Below, piece by piece: positions 53,330 to 64,000 of a stretch of DNA of 64,000 bases. The stretch is from positions 2,154,946 through 2,218,945 of the forward strand of contig NC_079211.1 of NCBI RefSeq assembly GCF_029633865.1, written 5' to 3'. Each line of letters starts with the position of its first letter. Within the stretch, counting starts at the first letter, position 1. Source of the stretch: Lampris incognitus. Its lineage: Eukaryota; Chordata; Actinopteri; Lampriformes; Lampridae. The notes under the pieces are model-generated. The model saw only the letters and a program-made list of their open reading frames with translations, did not search any database and had not been told where the DNA came from. The translations under genes and the position numbers were made by a program.

Positions 53330-55213
53330 GTTTGCGACCTGATATTTAATAAAGCCATTTTTATTGTCCGAGGTGCATGGCTTTGTGGGGGACTGATAAT
53401 TGAAGTCCAAACTAGTAATAAATTGTTTAGATCCCTGTATGTTACAGGGACAGGGACAGTCATTAGTATGATGGATTGGACTCATCAAAGGACTTGTATA
53501 GGTATGGTTTACCGTGGAACCAAAATTGAAAGCACTCTGCTCCTGTGGACGTCAATTAGTGACAGAACTGTCCGCACCTGTGTACAGGTGCCAAATGTTG
53601 CCCACACAAGAGTTGGAGACAATGGAATAAAACACATCTGCAGCCAGCATTCATGAGCCTGCTGGATTTGGATGGAGTCCATCGCGTTTAAAAATAGAAG
53701 AGCGCCCCCAGAGCAGATTAAAATTGTCAATAAAACCAAACTGGAAACGAGAGCACTGCAACTGAAGCCAGGTGTGAGGCTGCAAAAGTCTGCTCAAACG
53801 ACTAACGGCACGGCCGAAAGTGGGGAAGAGGGCCAGAGATAAAAACAAGTTTTAGAAGGTTAAAAAGACGCATGAAATCCGATTTTATAAACTCCGACTG
53901 CTGCCGTGGAATTTCATTTGTGCCAACGTGAATACAACTTTCTCAATGGAGGTATATTAGGATAGCAGACTAGGAAGTTCTACCAGAATGTCATTTACCC
54001 ATTTTTATGCTCTTGCTTTTAATTAATTCCACTTTATATTTCTTTTTATTCTTATTTTTTATCTTGTACTGTGGTTTTATTTCTTGCCTTGTTTTATGTT
54101 TTTTTGCCTAGGTCTGTGTTTTATTACTTTTAACTTATTTTATCTGTATTGTTGTTGAGTTTTTTTGTTTCCCCTGTTTTTAATATAAAGCACTTTGAGC
54201 TGCATTTTATGTATGAAAGGTGCTATAAAAATAAAGTTTATTATTATTATTATTTACCTTGGCACCTGCAAAGCAGTGTGTTGCAGCCCTGTTGGGCCTG
54301 ACATCCCTGATGGTAGAATCAACCACATCAGAACAGAAGGTGGCTGTGGAATGGATGCAGTCGAAGAGCGCACCCAACCATCATACACTGGTGGATGGGG
54401 GCTCCCAGCCAGTCTCAGGGGACACAGTACCAGGGGGGATGCCACGAGTGGCCCGTTTAGAGCTGGTAGAGTGTTTGGATACTGCCTCCTTCAACAACCT
54501 ACGTCGAATGGATGAGGTTTCTTTTTGGGATCTGGGGTGGGGAGCAGTAGCCGGTGCTGAGCAGTGGCCGGTGGTGAGCATTCTGCTCCTGGATGCGATG
54601 CACTGGTCAGTGGAGGGAAGTCTTTGTTGTCCAGAATGTCAAATCCATTTGCTGGAAGGTCAGGGGGAGCAGCCGAGGGAGGACAGCCAGCCGGATCAGG
54701 ATGTACTGGGGGAGTTGGGGAGGTCAGATTTTACAAAACTTCAAGTTTATTTCCAAGTTGGAAAGCCTCATGTGAGAGTGGCTGGAGGCAGTGTTTACCC
54801 TGGCGGTGTTTACTGTTCTTAATCTGGACCCAAGGCTCTGGGATGGATGGTGTTGAGCAAACTTGGGTCTTAGGTTTTGCTCCAAGACTGAGCCACCAGT
54901 CCTCCCTCAGGGTAGAGAGGCCTGTAGAGTGGATCGCTTCACCTCCAGACCACAGAATAGTGGTATCATTGTCCTGGGTCAACGCTGTATGGTCTGGGGG
55001 GTAGGATGGGCTGACACCCCTCTGATTGCCCAGGAGAGAGGGGTGTTTAGACTGCGCTGTGGCCTCAGATGATAGGTCAAGGATTAACTTGTCCTTCTCC
55101 CTGAGTTCAGCCTTCAGTTGGGTAATGTCAGTCTTCAATTGTACAAAGGTAGGACAGCGATCCACACACACGACCATGTTTGTTGTCAGGCAATTAGCAA
55201 GAAAAATTGGCAT
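53330..55213 (-). pseudogene. LINE ORF1 with esterase-like domain, and start of ORF2
   Basis: Read on the minus strand, 55213-54731 encodes MPIFLANCLTTN..., a coiled coil (LKTDITQLKAELREKDKLIL) and EAIHSTGLSTLREDWWLSLG. 54581-54254 continues SQKETSSIRRRLLKEAVSKH. A 0.4-kb foreign insertion (about 53870-54255) follows. 53848-53650 then gives GFIDNFNLLWGRSSIFKRDG and LHPNPAGS, the C-terminal block of an SGNH-type esterase (catalytic Asp-x-x-His within DGLHPN). 53463-53330 begins ORF2 (PRTIKMALLNIRSQTNK). CR1/L2-group LINEs with such ORF1s are known. The element is interrupted and frameshifted. Confidence 0.8.
53870..54255 (+). mobile_element. retroelement tail inserted in the esterase LINE
   Basis: Ends with 'aaagcactttgagctgcatt', 'gaaaggtgctataaaaataa' and an ATT run, a widespread teleost retroelement 3' end. 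It separates the two parts of the esterase ORF1. Confidence 0.6.
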
Positions 55214-55219
55214 ATAAGT

Positions 55220-56170
55220 GCAAAAAGCTTAAAATACTCAATAAAAGCAACCAGCTAGCCAAGCCACCAGGCTAAAAATAAACCTAGTTAAACTGGCAGC
55301 AGTCGAGGTGGTCCAGTAAGCTATGTTCAGCTGATAGCTAACTTAAAACTACTAATAACTTAAGATCCAACGGTCCGTTGACTAAATTTTTTTTACCTTG
55401 TTAAAATATATAGGTAAAACAACCAGGATCTAAAAGTGTAGCATAGAATTGTGGCCAAAAACTAGACAGAAAAAGTAAATTCTCGACAGAGATTCTACAA
55501 TGCCGATAGTCCATGCCGATGCATACATATCAGAGGGAAGGCCCTGAGTATGATGGAGGACACCGTCCACCCAGCACATGGTCAGGTCTCTCTCCTTCCC
55601 TCAGGACAAAGCTTAGGGCTCTGACACAACAGGTCAACGACCAATGTCGGGCTGTTGGTGATCGTCTGTGACCCTAGTTTTTGTGGTGTCCCGCACCGTT
55701 AGCACTAGAGGGACCCTTGTTGGTAGCTTTTCAGCCAATTCAGCATGTTGAATCGGCAGAGCCCATCGGAGAGAGATCACTCTGATTGGCTGTTCAGCTT
55801 AGCAAATCAGTGCAGAATGTACATGCTAGTTGGCTGTCGGCTATAGTCTTTGCGGTGTGTTCAAGTGCTACTTTTTGGCCCAGACGGCAGGTGACATGAG
55901 GTAATGCAACAGTCGGCCTTTGTCACCACTAGTTGGTTTGGTGTGTCTGGGCCCTTACAGAGCATCAGAGCTTAGACCAGCTGCTTCAAAGGCAGTTTTT
56001 ACCCCCAGGTGGTCAGAGTAATGAACAGTAGGCGTCTTACATAACTTTCATTCATTTATTATTTTGTGGGATTTCTGATTTCTTATTGTTTTTGTTACCA
56101 TTTACTATGTCCTTATGCATTTGCATTTCATTGCAATTGAAGATATGTGGTATTTTTTATGTGTATATGA
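55220..56170. other. asb5 intron 1, 5' region of LINE and unrecognised sequence
   Basis: The right-hand neighbour of the LINE ORF1 probably includes its 5' UTR (to about 55500). Beyond that no repeat or exon is recognised. Confidence 0.35.
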
Positions 56171-56179
56171 TAATAAAGT

Positions 56180-56990
56180 GAACTTGATTTACAGTCTGTC
56201 TTTGGTATTGTAGACTCATGGTTGCTTGATCTGAAACTTGTGTTTAATGCTACTAAAACTAAACTGATGTTGTTTTCTATGCTAGGAAGACATTAGCTTC
56301 TCTTCCTAACATGGTAAACTTGCAGAGCAGTCAGATTGAGTTGGTGCCACACTACAAGTATCTAGGTATTTTAATTAACAATTGTTTAACTTTTAGACTT
56401 CACACCGAAAACTTAGAAAAGAAACTGAAGTTCAAGCTTGGTTTTTATTTTAGAAACAGATCCTGCTTTTCCCATGTTGCCTGGAAAAAATGGTTGAGGC
56501 TATGTTGCTTCCCTTGCTTGACTATGTTGCTTCCCTTGCTTGGCTATGTTGCTTCCCTTGCTTGGTGATCTGTTGCACATGCACGCCTCTGCCCAGTGCT
56601 TGCACTGGCTGGATACCGTGCGCCACAATGCCCTTCGTTTTGTCACAGGCTGCAGAGCTCTCGCTCACCACTGCACCTTATATGCCAGAGTTCAGTGGCC
56701 TTGTGCAGACTCACTCACTGGTACATATTTATTTACAAGTCCTTCCTTGGTCTGCTCCCCTCTTACCTTTGTGGATATAGCTCACACAACACTAGTAATT
56801 ACTGTTTGTGCTCAGATGACACACTCTTACTGTCCGTCCCCAAGGTTCGTACTGAGGGCCTTGATGTTCTCTGCCCCACAGCCTGGAACCACTTGCAGGC
56901 GGATCTGCAGCTAGATGAGCTGATCCCGATTAGGACATTTAAAATGTAAAGAAGGGTTTGGAGCCAAATTCAATTGGAATTTGTAATTGC
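56180..56990 (+). pseudogene. LINE reverse transcriptase C-terminal fragment
   Basis: Across several frames the plus strand reads DLKLVFNATKTKLMLF, ELVPHYKYLGILINNCLTF, FKLGFYFRNRSCFSHVAWKK, LLPLLGDLLHMHAS and ALAHHCTLYARVQWPC. These are the post-motif-C and thumb segments of a Rex/CR1-type LINE RT. A 22-bp segment is present three times in tandem at 56501-56564, shifting the frame each time. Confidence 0.8.
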
Positions 56991-57273
56991 TTCCTTAGCT
57001 CGATCCTCTTCGTCTTGTCTGTCTTTTTAGGCATATGATTCTCTGAGTTGCTACTGTATGTTTTGTTTTAAGTGTTTTTAATGTTTGCTTGTAGTTATTT
57101 AAACACTGTATTGCTGCCATCTTGGCCAGAACTCCCTCATTGAGATCTTATAATCTCAATGGGACTCACCTGTTTACATCAAGGTTTAATAAAAATAATG
57201 AAGCATCCGTTTCAGTGTTGAATTGTACTTTCTAAATGTACATATAGTATGTCCTTACTTACATCCTTTGCAG

Positions 57274-57353
57274 GCTCCTGGGCAGACCGCTCACCCCTCC
57301 ATGATGCTGCAGCTCAAGGTCGTCTGTTGGCCCTCAGGAGCCTCATTTCACAG
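57274..57353 (+). CDS. asb5: asb5 exon 2
   Basis: The acceptor tttgcag precedes GC TCC TGG; with the last base of exon 1 this gives Ser-Ser-Trp and then ADRSPLHDAAAQGRLLALRS LISQ (residues 68-94). This is the first ankyrin repeat, with the SPLH..A..G signature. The donor is gtaaac in phase 0. The human ASB5 counterpart has GSWADRSPLHEAA at the same place. Confidence 0.93.
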
Positions 57354-57359
57354 GTAAAC

Positions 57360-59005
57360 CCCAGCTCCTGTTTATGTCCCTCCATTCATCTATAAACTCC
57401 ATGGAAATCAGCTGGGATGGGAGGAGTACTTTATGATGGCTCTTCCTGTAGACGTCCACCATCGCATGTCTCTCATTTAATCTGGTCCATGTCATCTCCA
57501 GTTTCAGAATAAAATGCTACTCTCCCTCTGGACCAGTAGGGGCTGGTCATGTTATGGGCTCTGGAGGGACATTTTGTAAGCAGGTTTTCTTTCCAACCGA
57601 TCTCCACATCAAATTTAAGCTGCTTTCAAACATTCTGGAATATTGTCACAACGATTTGTCCAGTACTGCTGCTGGTTTTCCCTTTTCAGACATAGTTTCT
57701 ATCTGGAAGACTTACAGTTAGAGTTTATTCACACAACATGTCTTCTGTCTCATGCTGGGTGTCTTTCATATAGTAAACTACACCATCTCTAACTCAGATA
57801 GCTATCAATCTGACAGCACTTGTTCAAACTAGCATCGTCTGGTAGCTTAGGAACCAGACACATCTGGGAGCTCATGTTTCACATTTGGTCTGGCATACAC
57901 ATCTGGCCACCCTCCCGTTCACACACATTTCTAGTCGACTGGCAGGCTCGGGAGAATCACAACCGTTTATCTAACACGGTACGATGACATACAGCCACCC
58001 GCATTCTGGGACCTCTGCCTCTGGCTAGTACTCATTAACTCCGTTGGTCAGGTTGGTTAAAGTTAAAGTTAAGGTTAGGGTTAGGGTGGGGTCAGGGTGG
58101 GGTAAAGGTTGGGGATAGGATTAGCCAATCAAAGGCCGATTAGGGGCGGGTCTTTCCGGAATGCAGGTGGGAAAAAAATGAACGCTGACATACAGAGGAG
58201 TGTTGGCTGCCGCTGATGTGGAACGGTCTGTTGAATACGGTACCGTGACAGTATTGAATGAACTGACAGTACATTTTCTCTACAAACATTTGTTTGCCGT
58301 ACTCCAAACAGGATTTGGTTAAAGTTTACACACTACGTCACATGTTCCGTTGCTCTGATTGGTTTCGGTCTATCCGATTGCATTCAGAGGCCTTGTGGTT
58401 TGTGCCCATTGATAATGCCCCTTGGAAATTGAAAATGAACCGAGAGAGCCAGACTAATTAGCATTTGTAAACTCTTCTGTTTCTCGGGCTAATCGCCTGG
58501 TGATGTTTCTGTACATGTTACTCGGTCATATCGGCAATTTGCCGACATGACCTTTATGGAATGGCGACTCCGACTGGCGTTCACTCATGAACCCAAATGA
58601 TGTACGGATTAGTAAGCACGTGTGAATGAGGTTTTAGACAGCAGAGAGAAACAGCTGATAAAACCAGTTTAGTAGTTTGGTTGGAATGAAAACCTGGAGA
58701 TACAAAATCCACAATTACACATGATCCGGTCTGGAGCAGAGGGTAAAGTATTTCAAAGCTGAGATCCGGATTCATTTACTTGACTCTCATGCTGAGTCTT
58801 CGGGACTGGAGATAAACCTGTGTGGATCAGTGATTTTTTACTTAGTGGTCAATCCCATCTGACTTCAAGCTTTAGCTTCAAAGAAACCAGCTAGTTTTAC
58901 TTTTCAGGATATTTTCAGCTGGAGGACAATCTAATGAGATCATGTGGAGTTAGGTAAACCTGAATGAAGATCTGCATGCCCACAACAAACTATATAGAAC
59001 CACTG
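57360..59005. other. asb5 intron 2, proximal part
   Basis: No element or exon was recognised. 58042-58110 has a small run of 'gttaaagttaaggttagggt' and 'ggggtcagggtggggt' type repeats. Confidence 0.4.
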
Positions 59006-59024
59006 GTGTAGAAAATCAGGAACA

Positions 59025-59461
59025 GGGGTCTCCGGGTAGCGTAGCAATCTATTCCGTTGCCTACCAACACGGGGATCACCACTTCAAATCCCTGTGTTAC
59101 CCCCGGCTTGGTCGGGCATCCCTACAGACACAATTGGCCGTGTCTGTAGGTGGGAAGCCGGATGTGGGTATGTGTCCTGGTCGCTGCACTACCGCCCCCT
59201 CTGGTTAGTCAGGGTGCCTGTTGGGGGGGAGGGAGAACTGGGGGGAATAGCATGATCCTCCAACGTGCTACGTCCCCCCTGGTGAAACTCATCACTGTCA
59301 GGTGAAAGGAAGTGGCTGGCAACTCCAAATGTATCGGAGGAGGCATGTGGTAGTCTGCAGCCGTCCCCGGATCGGCAGAGGGGGTGGAACAGCGACCGGG
59401 ATGGCTCGGCAGAGTGGGGTAATTGGCTGGGTACAGTTGGGGAGAAAAAGGGGAGGGGGGG
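59025..59461 (+). mobile_element. tRNA-derived SINE with perfect 15-bp TSD
   Basis: A full copy of the SINE at 6760, in asb5 intron 2. The 15-bp agaaaatcaggaaca flanks it exactly at 59010-59024 and 59462-59476, which fixes the element boundaries for this family. The B box is degraded (cttcaaatccc). Confidence 0.95.
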
Positions 59462-59576
59462 AGAAAATCAGGAACAAACTATGGTACATTGCCTCTTCTG
59501 CTGATAATATACCAATACAGCCACAGCAGCTCAATGAACAAGACTCATACTAGATAATGAAGCTCCATATTACCTG

Positions 59577-61217
59577 TGTCTACCTGTCTGCCAGAGTCCG
59601 CCTGTGTCTGCCTGTGTCCGCCTGTATCTGTCTGAGTCTGCCTGTGTCCGCTTGTGTTTGCCTGTATCTACTTGTGTCTGCTTGTGTCCACCTGTGTCTT
59701 CCTGCATCTGCCTGTATCTACCTGTGTCTGCCTGTGTCCGCCTGTATCTACCTGTGTTTGCCTGTGTCTGCCTGTATCCGCCTGTGTCTGCCTGTGTTGA
59801 CCTGTGTCCACCTGTATCTGCCTGTGTCTACCTGTGTCCACCTGTGACTACCTGTGTCTACCTGTCTGCCAGAGTCCGCCTGTGTCTGCCTGTGTCCGCC
59901 TGTATCTGTCTGAGTCTGCCTGTGTCCGCTTGTGTTTGCCTGTATCTACTTGTGTCTGCTTGTGTCTGCCTGTGTCCCCCTGTATCTACTTGTGTCTGCT
60001 TGTGACCACCTGTGTCTTCCTGCGTCTTCCTGCATCTGCCTGTATCTACCTGTGTTTGCCCGTGTCTGCCTGTGTCCCCCTGTATCTACCTGTGTCTGCC
60101 TGTGTCCACCTGTGTCTACCTGTCTCTGCCTATGTCTACATGTCTGCCTGTATCTACCTGTGTCCGCCTGTAGCTGCCTGTGTTTGCCTGTATCTACCTG
60201 TGTCCGCCTGTATCTGCCTGTGTCTAACTGTGTCTGCATGTATCTGTCTGAGTCTGCCTGTATCTGCCTGTGTCTACCTGTGTTTGTCTGTATCTACCTG
60301 TCTGCCTGTTTCCACCTGTATCTGCCTGACTATCTGTGTTTGCCTGTATCTACCTGCGTCTACCTTTGTTTGCCTGTGTCTACCTGTGTTTGCCTGTATC
60401 TACCTGTGTCTGCCTGTGTACGCCTGTATCTGACTGTGTTTGCCTGTATCTACCTATGTCTGCCTGTATCTGCCTGCGTCTACCTGTGTCTGCCTGCATC
60501 TAACTGTGTCTGCCTGTATCCACCTGTGTCTGCCTGTATCTGTCTGTGTCTACCTGTTTGTCTGCCTGTATCTACCTGTGTCCGCCTGTATCTGACTGTG
60601 TTTTCCTGTATCTACCTGTGTCTGCCTGTATCTGTCTGTGTCTACCTGTTTGTCTGCCTGTATCTACCTGTGTCCGCCTGTATCTGACTGTGTTTTCCTG
60701 TATCTACCTGTGTCTGCCTGTATCTGTCTGTGTCTACCTGTTTGCCTGCATCTACCTGTGTCTGCCTGTATCTACCTGTGTCTGCCTGCATCTACCTGTG
60801 TCTGCCTGTATCTACCTGTGTCTGCCTGTATCTACCTGTGTCTGCCTGTGTCCGTCTGTGTCCGCCTGTGTCTGCCTGTATCTACCTGTGTCTGCCTGTA
60901 TCTACCTGTGTCTGCCTGTATCTACCTGTATCTACCTGTGTCTGCCTGTGTCTACCTGTGTCTGCCTGTATCTACCTGTGTCTGCCTGTATCTACCTGTG
61001 TCTGCCTGTATCTACCTGTGTCTGCCTGTGTCTGCCTGTATCTACCTGTGTCCGCCTGTGTCTGCCTGTATCTACCTGTGTCTGCCTGTATCTACCTGTG
61101 TCTACCTGTGTCTGCCTGTATCTACCTGTGTCCCTCTGTGTCCGCCTGTGTCTGCCTGTATCTACCTGTGTCTGCCTGTATCTACCTGTGTCTACCTGTG
61201 TCTGCCTGTGTCTACCT
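59577..61217. repeat. 10/20-bp minisatellite, ~1.6 kb
   Basis: The basic 10-bp unit is cctgtNtctN. Toward the right end a 20-bp dimer (cctgtgtctg/cctgtatcta) dominates and becomes regular; the left end is more varied, with a near-exact repeat of its first ~290 bp (59577 onward recurs from about 59863). The unit length is not a multiple of 3, so three frames are open, giving the Cys/Leu-rich frames seen here. These are not genes. Confidence 0.95.
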
Positions 61218-61438
61218 GCTGACAGACTGACATGTCTGTTTCTCTGAATACCACAGACTGAAACTTTGTGTTGCGTTTATTCCCAAAACAAACACTAATC
61301 ACCACTTCACCTTGATATACGAGTCTGACTGACTGATAGTAATATATGCTGATGACATGCTTCTGTAACGTCAGCCACACTCATGAAGACCAAACGATGT
61401 TTCTTTGTGTCAGTCTGAGTGTCTCTCTTTGTGTCCAG

Positions 61439-61546
61439 GGTCACAACGTGAATGTTTTAACTATCGATCACGTGACGCCGCTGCATGAGGCCACGCTGGG
61501 CGACCACATCGCCTGCGCCAGAGTGCTCATCGATGCAGGCGCAAAC
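61439..61546 (+). CDS. asb5: asb5 exon 3
   Basis: The acceptor gtccag precedes GGT CAC. The exon has 36 codons (residues 95-130) reading GHNVNVLTIDHVTPLHEATL, then GDHIACARVLIDAGAN, and a gtacgt donor in phase 0. This is the second ankyrin repeat (TPLHEA..GD..C...L...GAN) and corresponds to GYNVNAVTLDHVTPLHEA in human ASB5. Further exons must lie beyond this window or were not found in the remaining 2.4 kb. Confidence 0.93.
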
Positions 61547-61648
61547 GTACGTCACTCATCTGCTAACTTAACATCAACACACATATGACTGCTTATGGCA
61601 TGAAACAGGCTTGTACTGTCTCATAAAGAATTTACTTGACTCACTGAA

Positions 61649-61650
61649 TT

Positions 61651-61713
<63 letters not shown>

Positions 61714-61730
61714 ATATATATATATATATT
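61649..61730. repeat. (AT)n(GT)n(AT)n microsatellite
   Basis: AT run, GT run, AT run, immediately left of the foldback element. Confidence 0.9.
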
Positions 61731-61788
61731 AACACAGATGCAGGAAAAACAAGTTCTGATGATAAGTTTTTGTATTAAAACGTTTTTT

Positions 61789-62915
61789 TCCTGCATCTGT
61801 ATTGATGTTCCGCTCCTCATTAGTTGAGCACTTCTATCAACACCATTGACGGTTTCAGAACCCCCCCCCCCCCGCTATAGCAGGGTTTTTTTTTTCTGAA
61901 ACCGTCAATGGTGTTGTGAGTACTCAACTAACGAGGAGCAGAACATCAATACAGATGCAGGAAAAAAGGTGTTAATGCATAGCAGTACAGGCCTGTCTGG
62001 TGCGTCTGCCACTCATCAGCTGCTAATGTTTTTTTCACAAAGAATCCTACAGTTACGTTTTCCAGCGTCACACCCCAAATGTCGGTGGGACAGCGACCAA
62101 TCAGATGGGGAAACATTCAAACTATAACAACCAATGGGGTAGGTACTTATGATGCCCAGCAACCAATGGAGGGGTAGAAAACATTACAGCCAATGGGACT
62201 GGGGTTTGTTTTGAAAAGCATTTAGGGGCCAGGGCACTGTTGAAATGGCCTACATTAGAAATATAACAAGGTAATTTATGTGAATTATATATTGGGGTGG
62301 TGTTAATCCTTACAAAGAGTAAGGATTGAATTGGCCACCGGCTGTAGACACCGAAAAATATCTCCTTTGTAACTACAAGTAAAATATCTTTATTATTCCC
62401 CCCCCCCCATTAGATGATACACATGTGACATTTATTAGTTTACTTAAATTTGTTTTAATATATTTTAACTGCCTGTCCTTCCAACTGTGCCCCAACACCA
62501 CCCCAATATATAATTCACATAAATTACCTTGTTATATTTCTAATGTAGGCCATTTCAACAGCACCCTGGCCCCTAAATGCTTTTCAAAACAAACCCCAGT
62601 CCCATTGGTTGTGATGTTTTCTACCCCTCCATTGGTTGCTGGGCATCATAAGTACCTACCCCATTGGTTGTTATAGTTTGAATGTTTCCCCATCTGATTG
62701 GTCGCTGTCCAACCGACATTTGGGGTGTGACGCTGGACAACGTAACTGTAGGATTCTTTGTGAAAAAAACATTAGCAGCTGATGAGTGGCAGACGCACCA
62801 GACAGGCCTGTACTGCTATGCATTAACACCTTTTTTCCTGTATCTGTGTTGATATGTTCCGCTCCTCGTTAGTCGAGCACTCAACACATTGACGGTTTCG
62901 GAAAAAAACGCTATA
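61789..62915. mobile_element. foldback element with ~430-bp inverted arms
   Basis: The left arm (about 61874-62304) and right arm (about 62494-62915) are near-perfect inverted copies around a ~190-bp loop. For example, 'attggggtggtgttaa' pairs with 'caccaccccaatatat', and 'ggttttttttttctgaaacc' pairs with 'ggtttcggaaaaaaa'. A third, short inverted copy of the outer 75 bp lies at 61789-61860, so the left end is itself a hairpin. Each arm carries four CCAAT boxes (left arm at about 62097, 62131, 62163 and 62190). The loop contains a small palindrome aatccttac/gtaaggatt. No transposase is encoded. It is in asb5 intron 3. Confidence 0.85.
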
Positions 62916-62974
62916 TATATATATATATATATATACATATACATACACACACACATATATACATATACATACAA

Positions 62975-63011
<37 letters not shown>

Positions 63012-63018
63012 CATATAA
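62911..63018. repeat. (AT)n(AC)n(AT)n microsatellite
   Basis: AT and AC runs directly to the right of the foldback element, a complement-like mirror of the left microsatellite. Confidence 0.9.
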
Positions 63019-63019
63019 A

Positions 63020-64000
63020 ATTGCCAATGAGCCAGTTCCAAGGCAAACTTGGTTGGCTATCAAGATAAACTATCAAGTTAACTTAAATTACATGTAATCT
63101 AAGAACCTCAGCCAGTCGGAATATATCTTTCTACAAACTTTGATCAGACCTCTGGTATATAATTATGTAATAACAATGTGAACACGCCGTAACATTGTAG
63201 CAGATATTATTGTTTCACACCCACTGCCTGTTGCAAGCTAACAAACAACATACACACGTAAGAGATGCTACCTACACTTACTGTTCTGATACGTCTGCTA
63301 GTCACTGGTTTTGGTGCACAACAGGGTCAGGGCCTGGGTCTGACTGAGTCTGGGTCTGACTGAGTCTGGGTCTGACTGAGTCTGGGTCTGACTGAGGCTC
63401 ACACATGTGTGGCTGAATCTCTCTGATGCTTGCTCTAACGCTAGCCATCTTGATGTGCACCCCTCTTTCACCGGTCAACCCAGAGCGAGCAGTGGTGGTG
63501 GGCGGGGCCTGAGGCCTGTGATATTTGCATATTCATAGATCCTGAAGAGTAATGTGCTTCCAGCCCCTTTTCAGAGTTTTTTTTTTACTTTTTATATGGG
63601 AATACCATGTTAAACAATATATTATTCATCTCAAAGTATTTTAAAACTTTAAAACACGTGTGCAGGGATATTTAAACGTCGTCTTGTAACTGAAGCTCAT
63701 GTAATACCGGGCAGATGAGGTCTGACCTGCAGCAGGAGCCTTGGGCGTGTGAATGAAAGCGTTGCTGGTTTAAACACCTCTGGTTTTCAGACTTGGCCCA
63801 GTCTTGGTGGTGTGATGTGAGCTCTACAGTGCACATCATTTATGAACAAAAGGCAGAACTGAATCAGGTTCCTGTGCCTACTGAGTTCACAAGCTTAAAG
63901 GATTTTACAGTATTTAAAAAAATCAGCCACTAAGCAGATGACACGAATGTTAAGGTTTCCCAGTATTAGCTTCCTATCATATTAAATTCACTGACAAACA
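63020..64000. other. asb5 intron 3, no exon recognised
   Basis: Contains four 16-bp repeats of ctgggtctgactgagt near 63335-63400. No ankyrin-type exon was found before the window ends. Confidence 0.5.

Noticed and set aside
53261-53463. A second chimeric LINE protein at 53.3 kb
   Set aside because: A perfect 12-bp target-site duplication shows a simple insertion of one LINE into another.
59557-61247. Overlapping Cys/Leu/Pro-rich frames up to 251 codons
   Set aside because: All three forward frames are open because of the 10-bp repeat; they are not genes.

Overview
This window is vertebrate nuclear DNA, almost certainly from a ray-finned (teleost) fish. Genes are split by GT-AG introns, there are long dinucleotide microsatellites, and the repeats are typical teleost ones: tRNA-derived SINEs, an RTE-like LINE, L1, L2/CR1-type LINEs with an esterase ORF1, a Ty3/gypsy element, a Penelope-like fragment and hAT debris. 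No prokaryotic, CRISPR or operon features are present.

Host genes are few. (1) tdo2 (tryptophan 2,3-dioxygenase) is complete on the + strand, with twelve coding exons from 3968 to 12654. They splice in phase to 406 codons, the human length, and keep every heme and substrate residue I could check. (2) Convergent to it on the - strand, in the TDO2-CTSO order known from human 4q32, lie remains of cathepsin O at 23247-27924. They look like a pseudogene: the catalytic Cys-Trp pair is Tyr-Arg, a middle exon is frame-disturbed, and a gypsy LTR sits inside the last recognisable exon. (3) asb5 (ankyrin repeat and SOCS box protein 5) starts at 43878 on the + strand. Its exons 1-3 are here and the gene runs off the right edge. 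Two broken THAP zinc-finger exons lie back to back at 31940-32156 (-) and 33560-33913 (+).

Everything else is repeat-derived, and that is where the unusual structure lies. 4760-6755 is a 12-copy satellite whose core is the 3' terminus of the RTE-like LINE. 14866-19425 is a chimeric LINE: L1 5' region, ORF1 and ORF2 endonuclease joined in frame to the linker and reverse transcriptase of the RTE-like family. 45740-48740 is a LINE reverse transcriptase in which a 36-bp segment just upstream of the conserved GAPQG loop has expanded to about 72 in-frame copies, leaving a 953-codon reading frame. 61874-62915 is a foldback element with about 430-bp arms, each carrying four CCAAT boxes. Other tandem arrays have 33-, 45- and 10/20-bp units.

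Layout: 1-3850 intergenic repeats; 3850-14600 tdo2; 14866-23246 nested retroelements; 23247-27924 ctso remnant with a nested RTE 5' half and SINEs; 28-41.6 kb intergenic, with gag, THAP, SINE and hAT fragments; 41.7-43.3 kb minisatellite; 43.9 kb to the end, asb5 with intron 1 full of LINE debris and introns 2-3 holding a SINE, a minisatellite and the foldback element. All family names come from reading translations and recalling families; no search was run.
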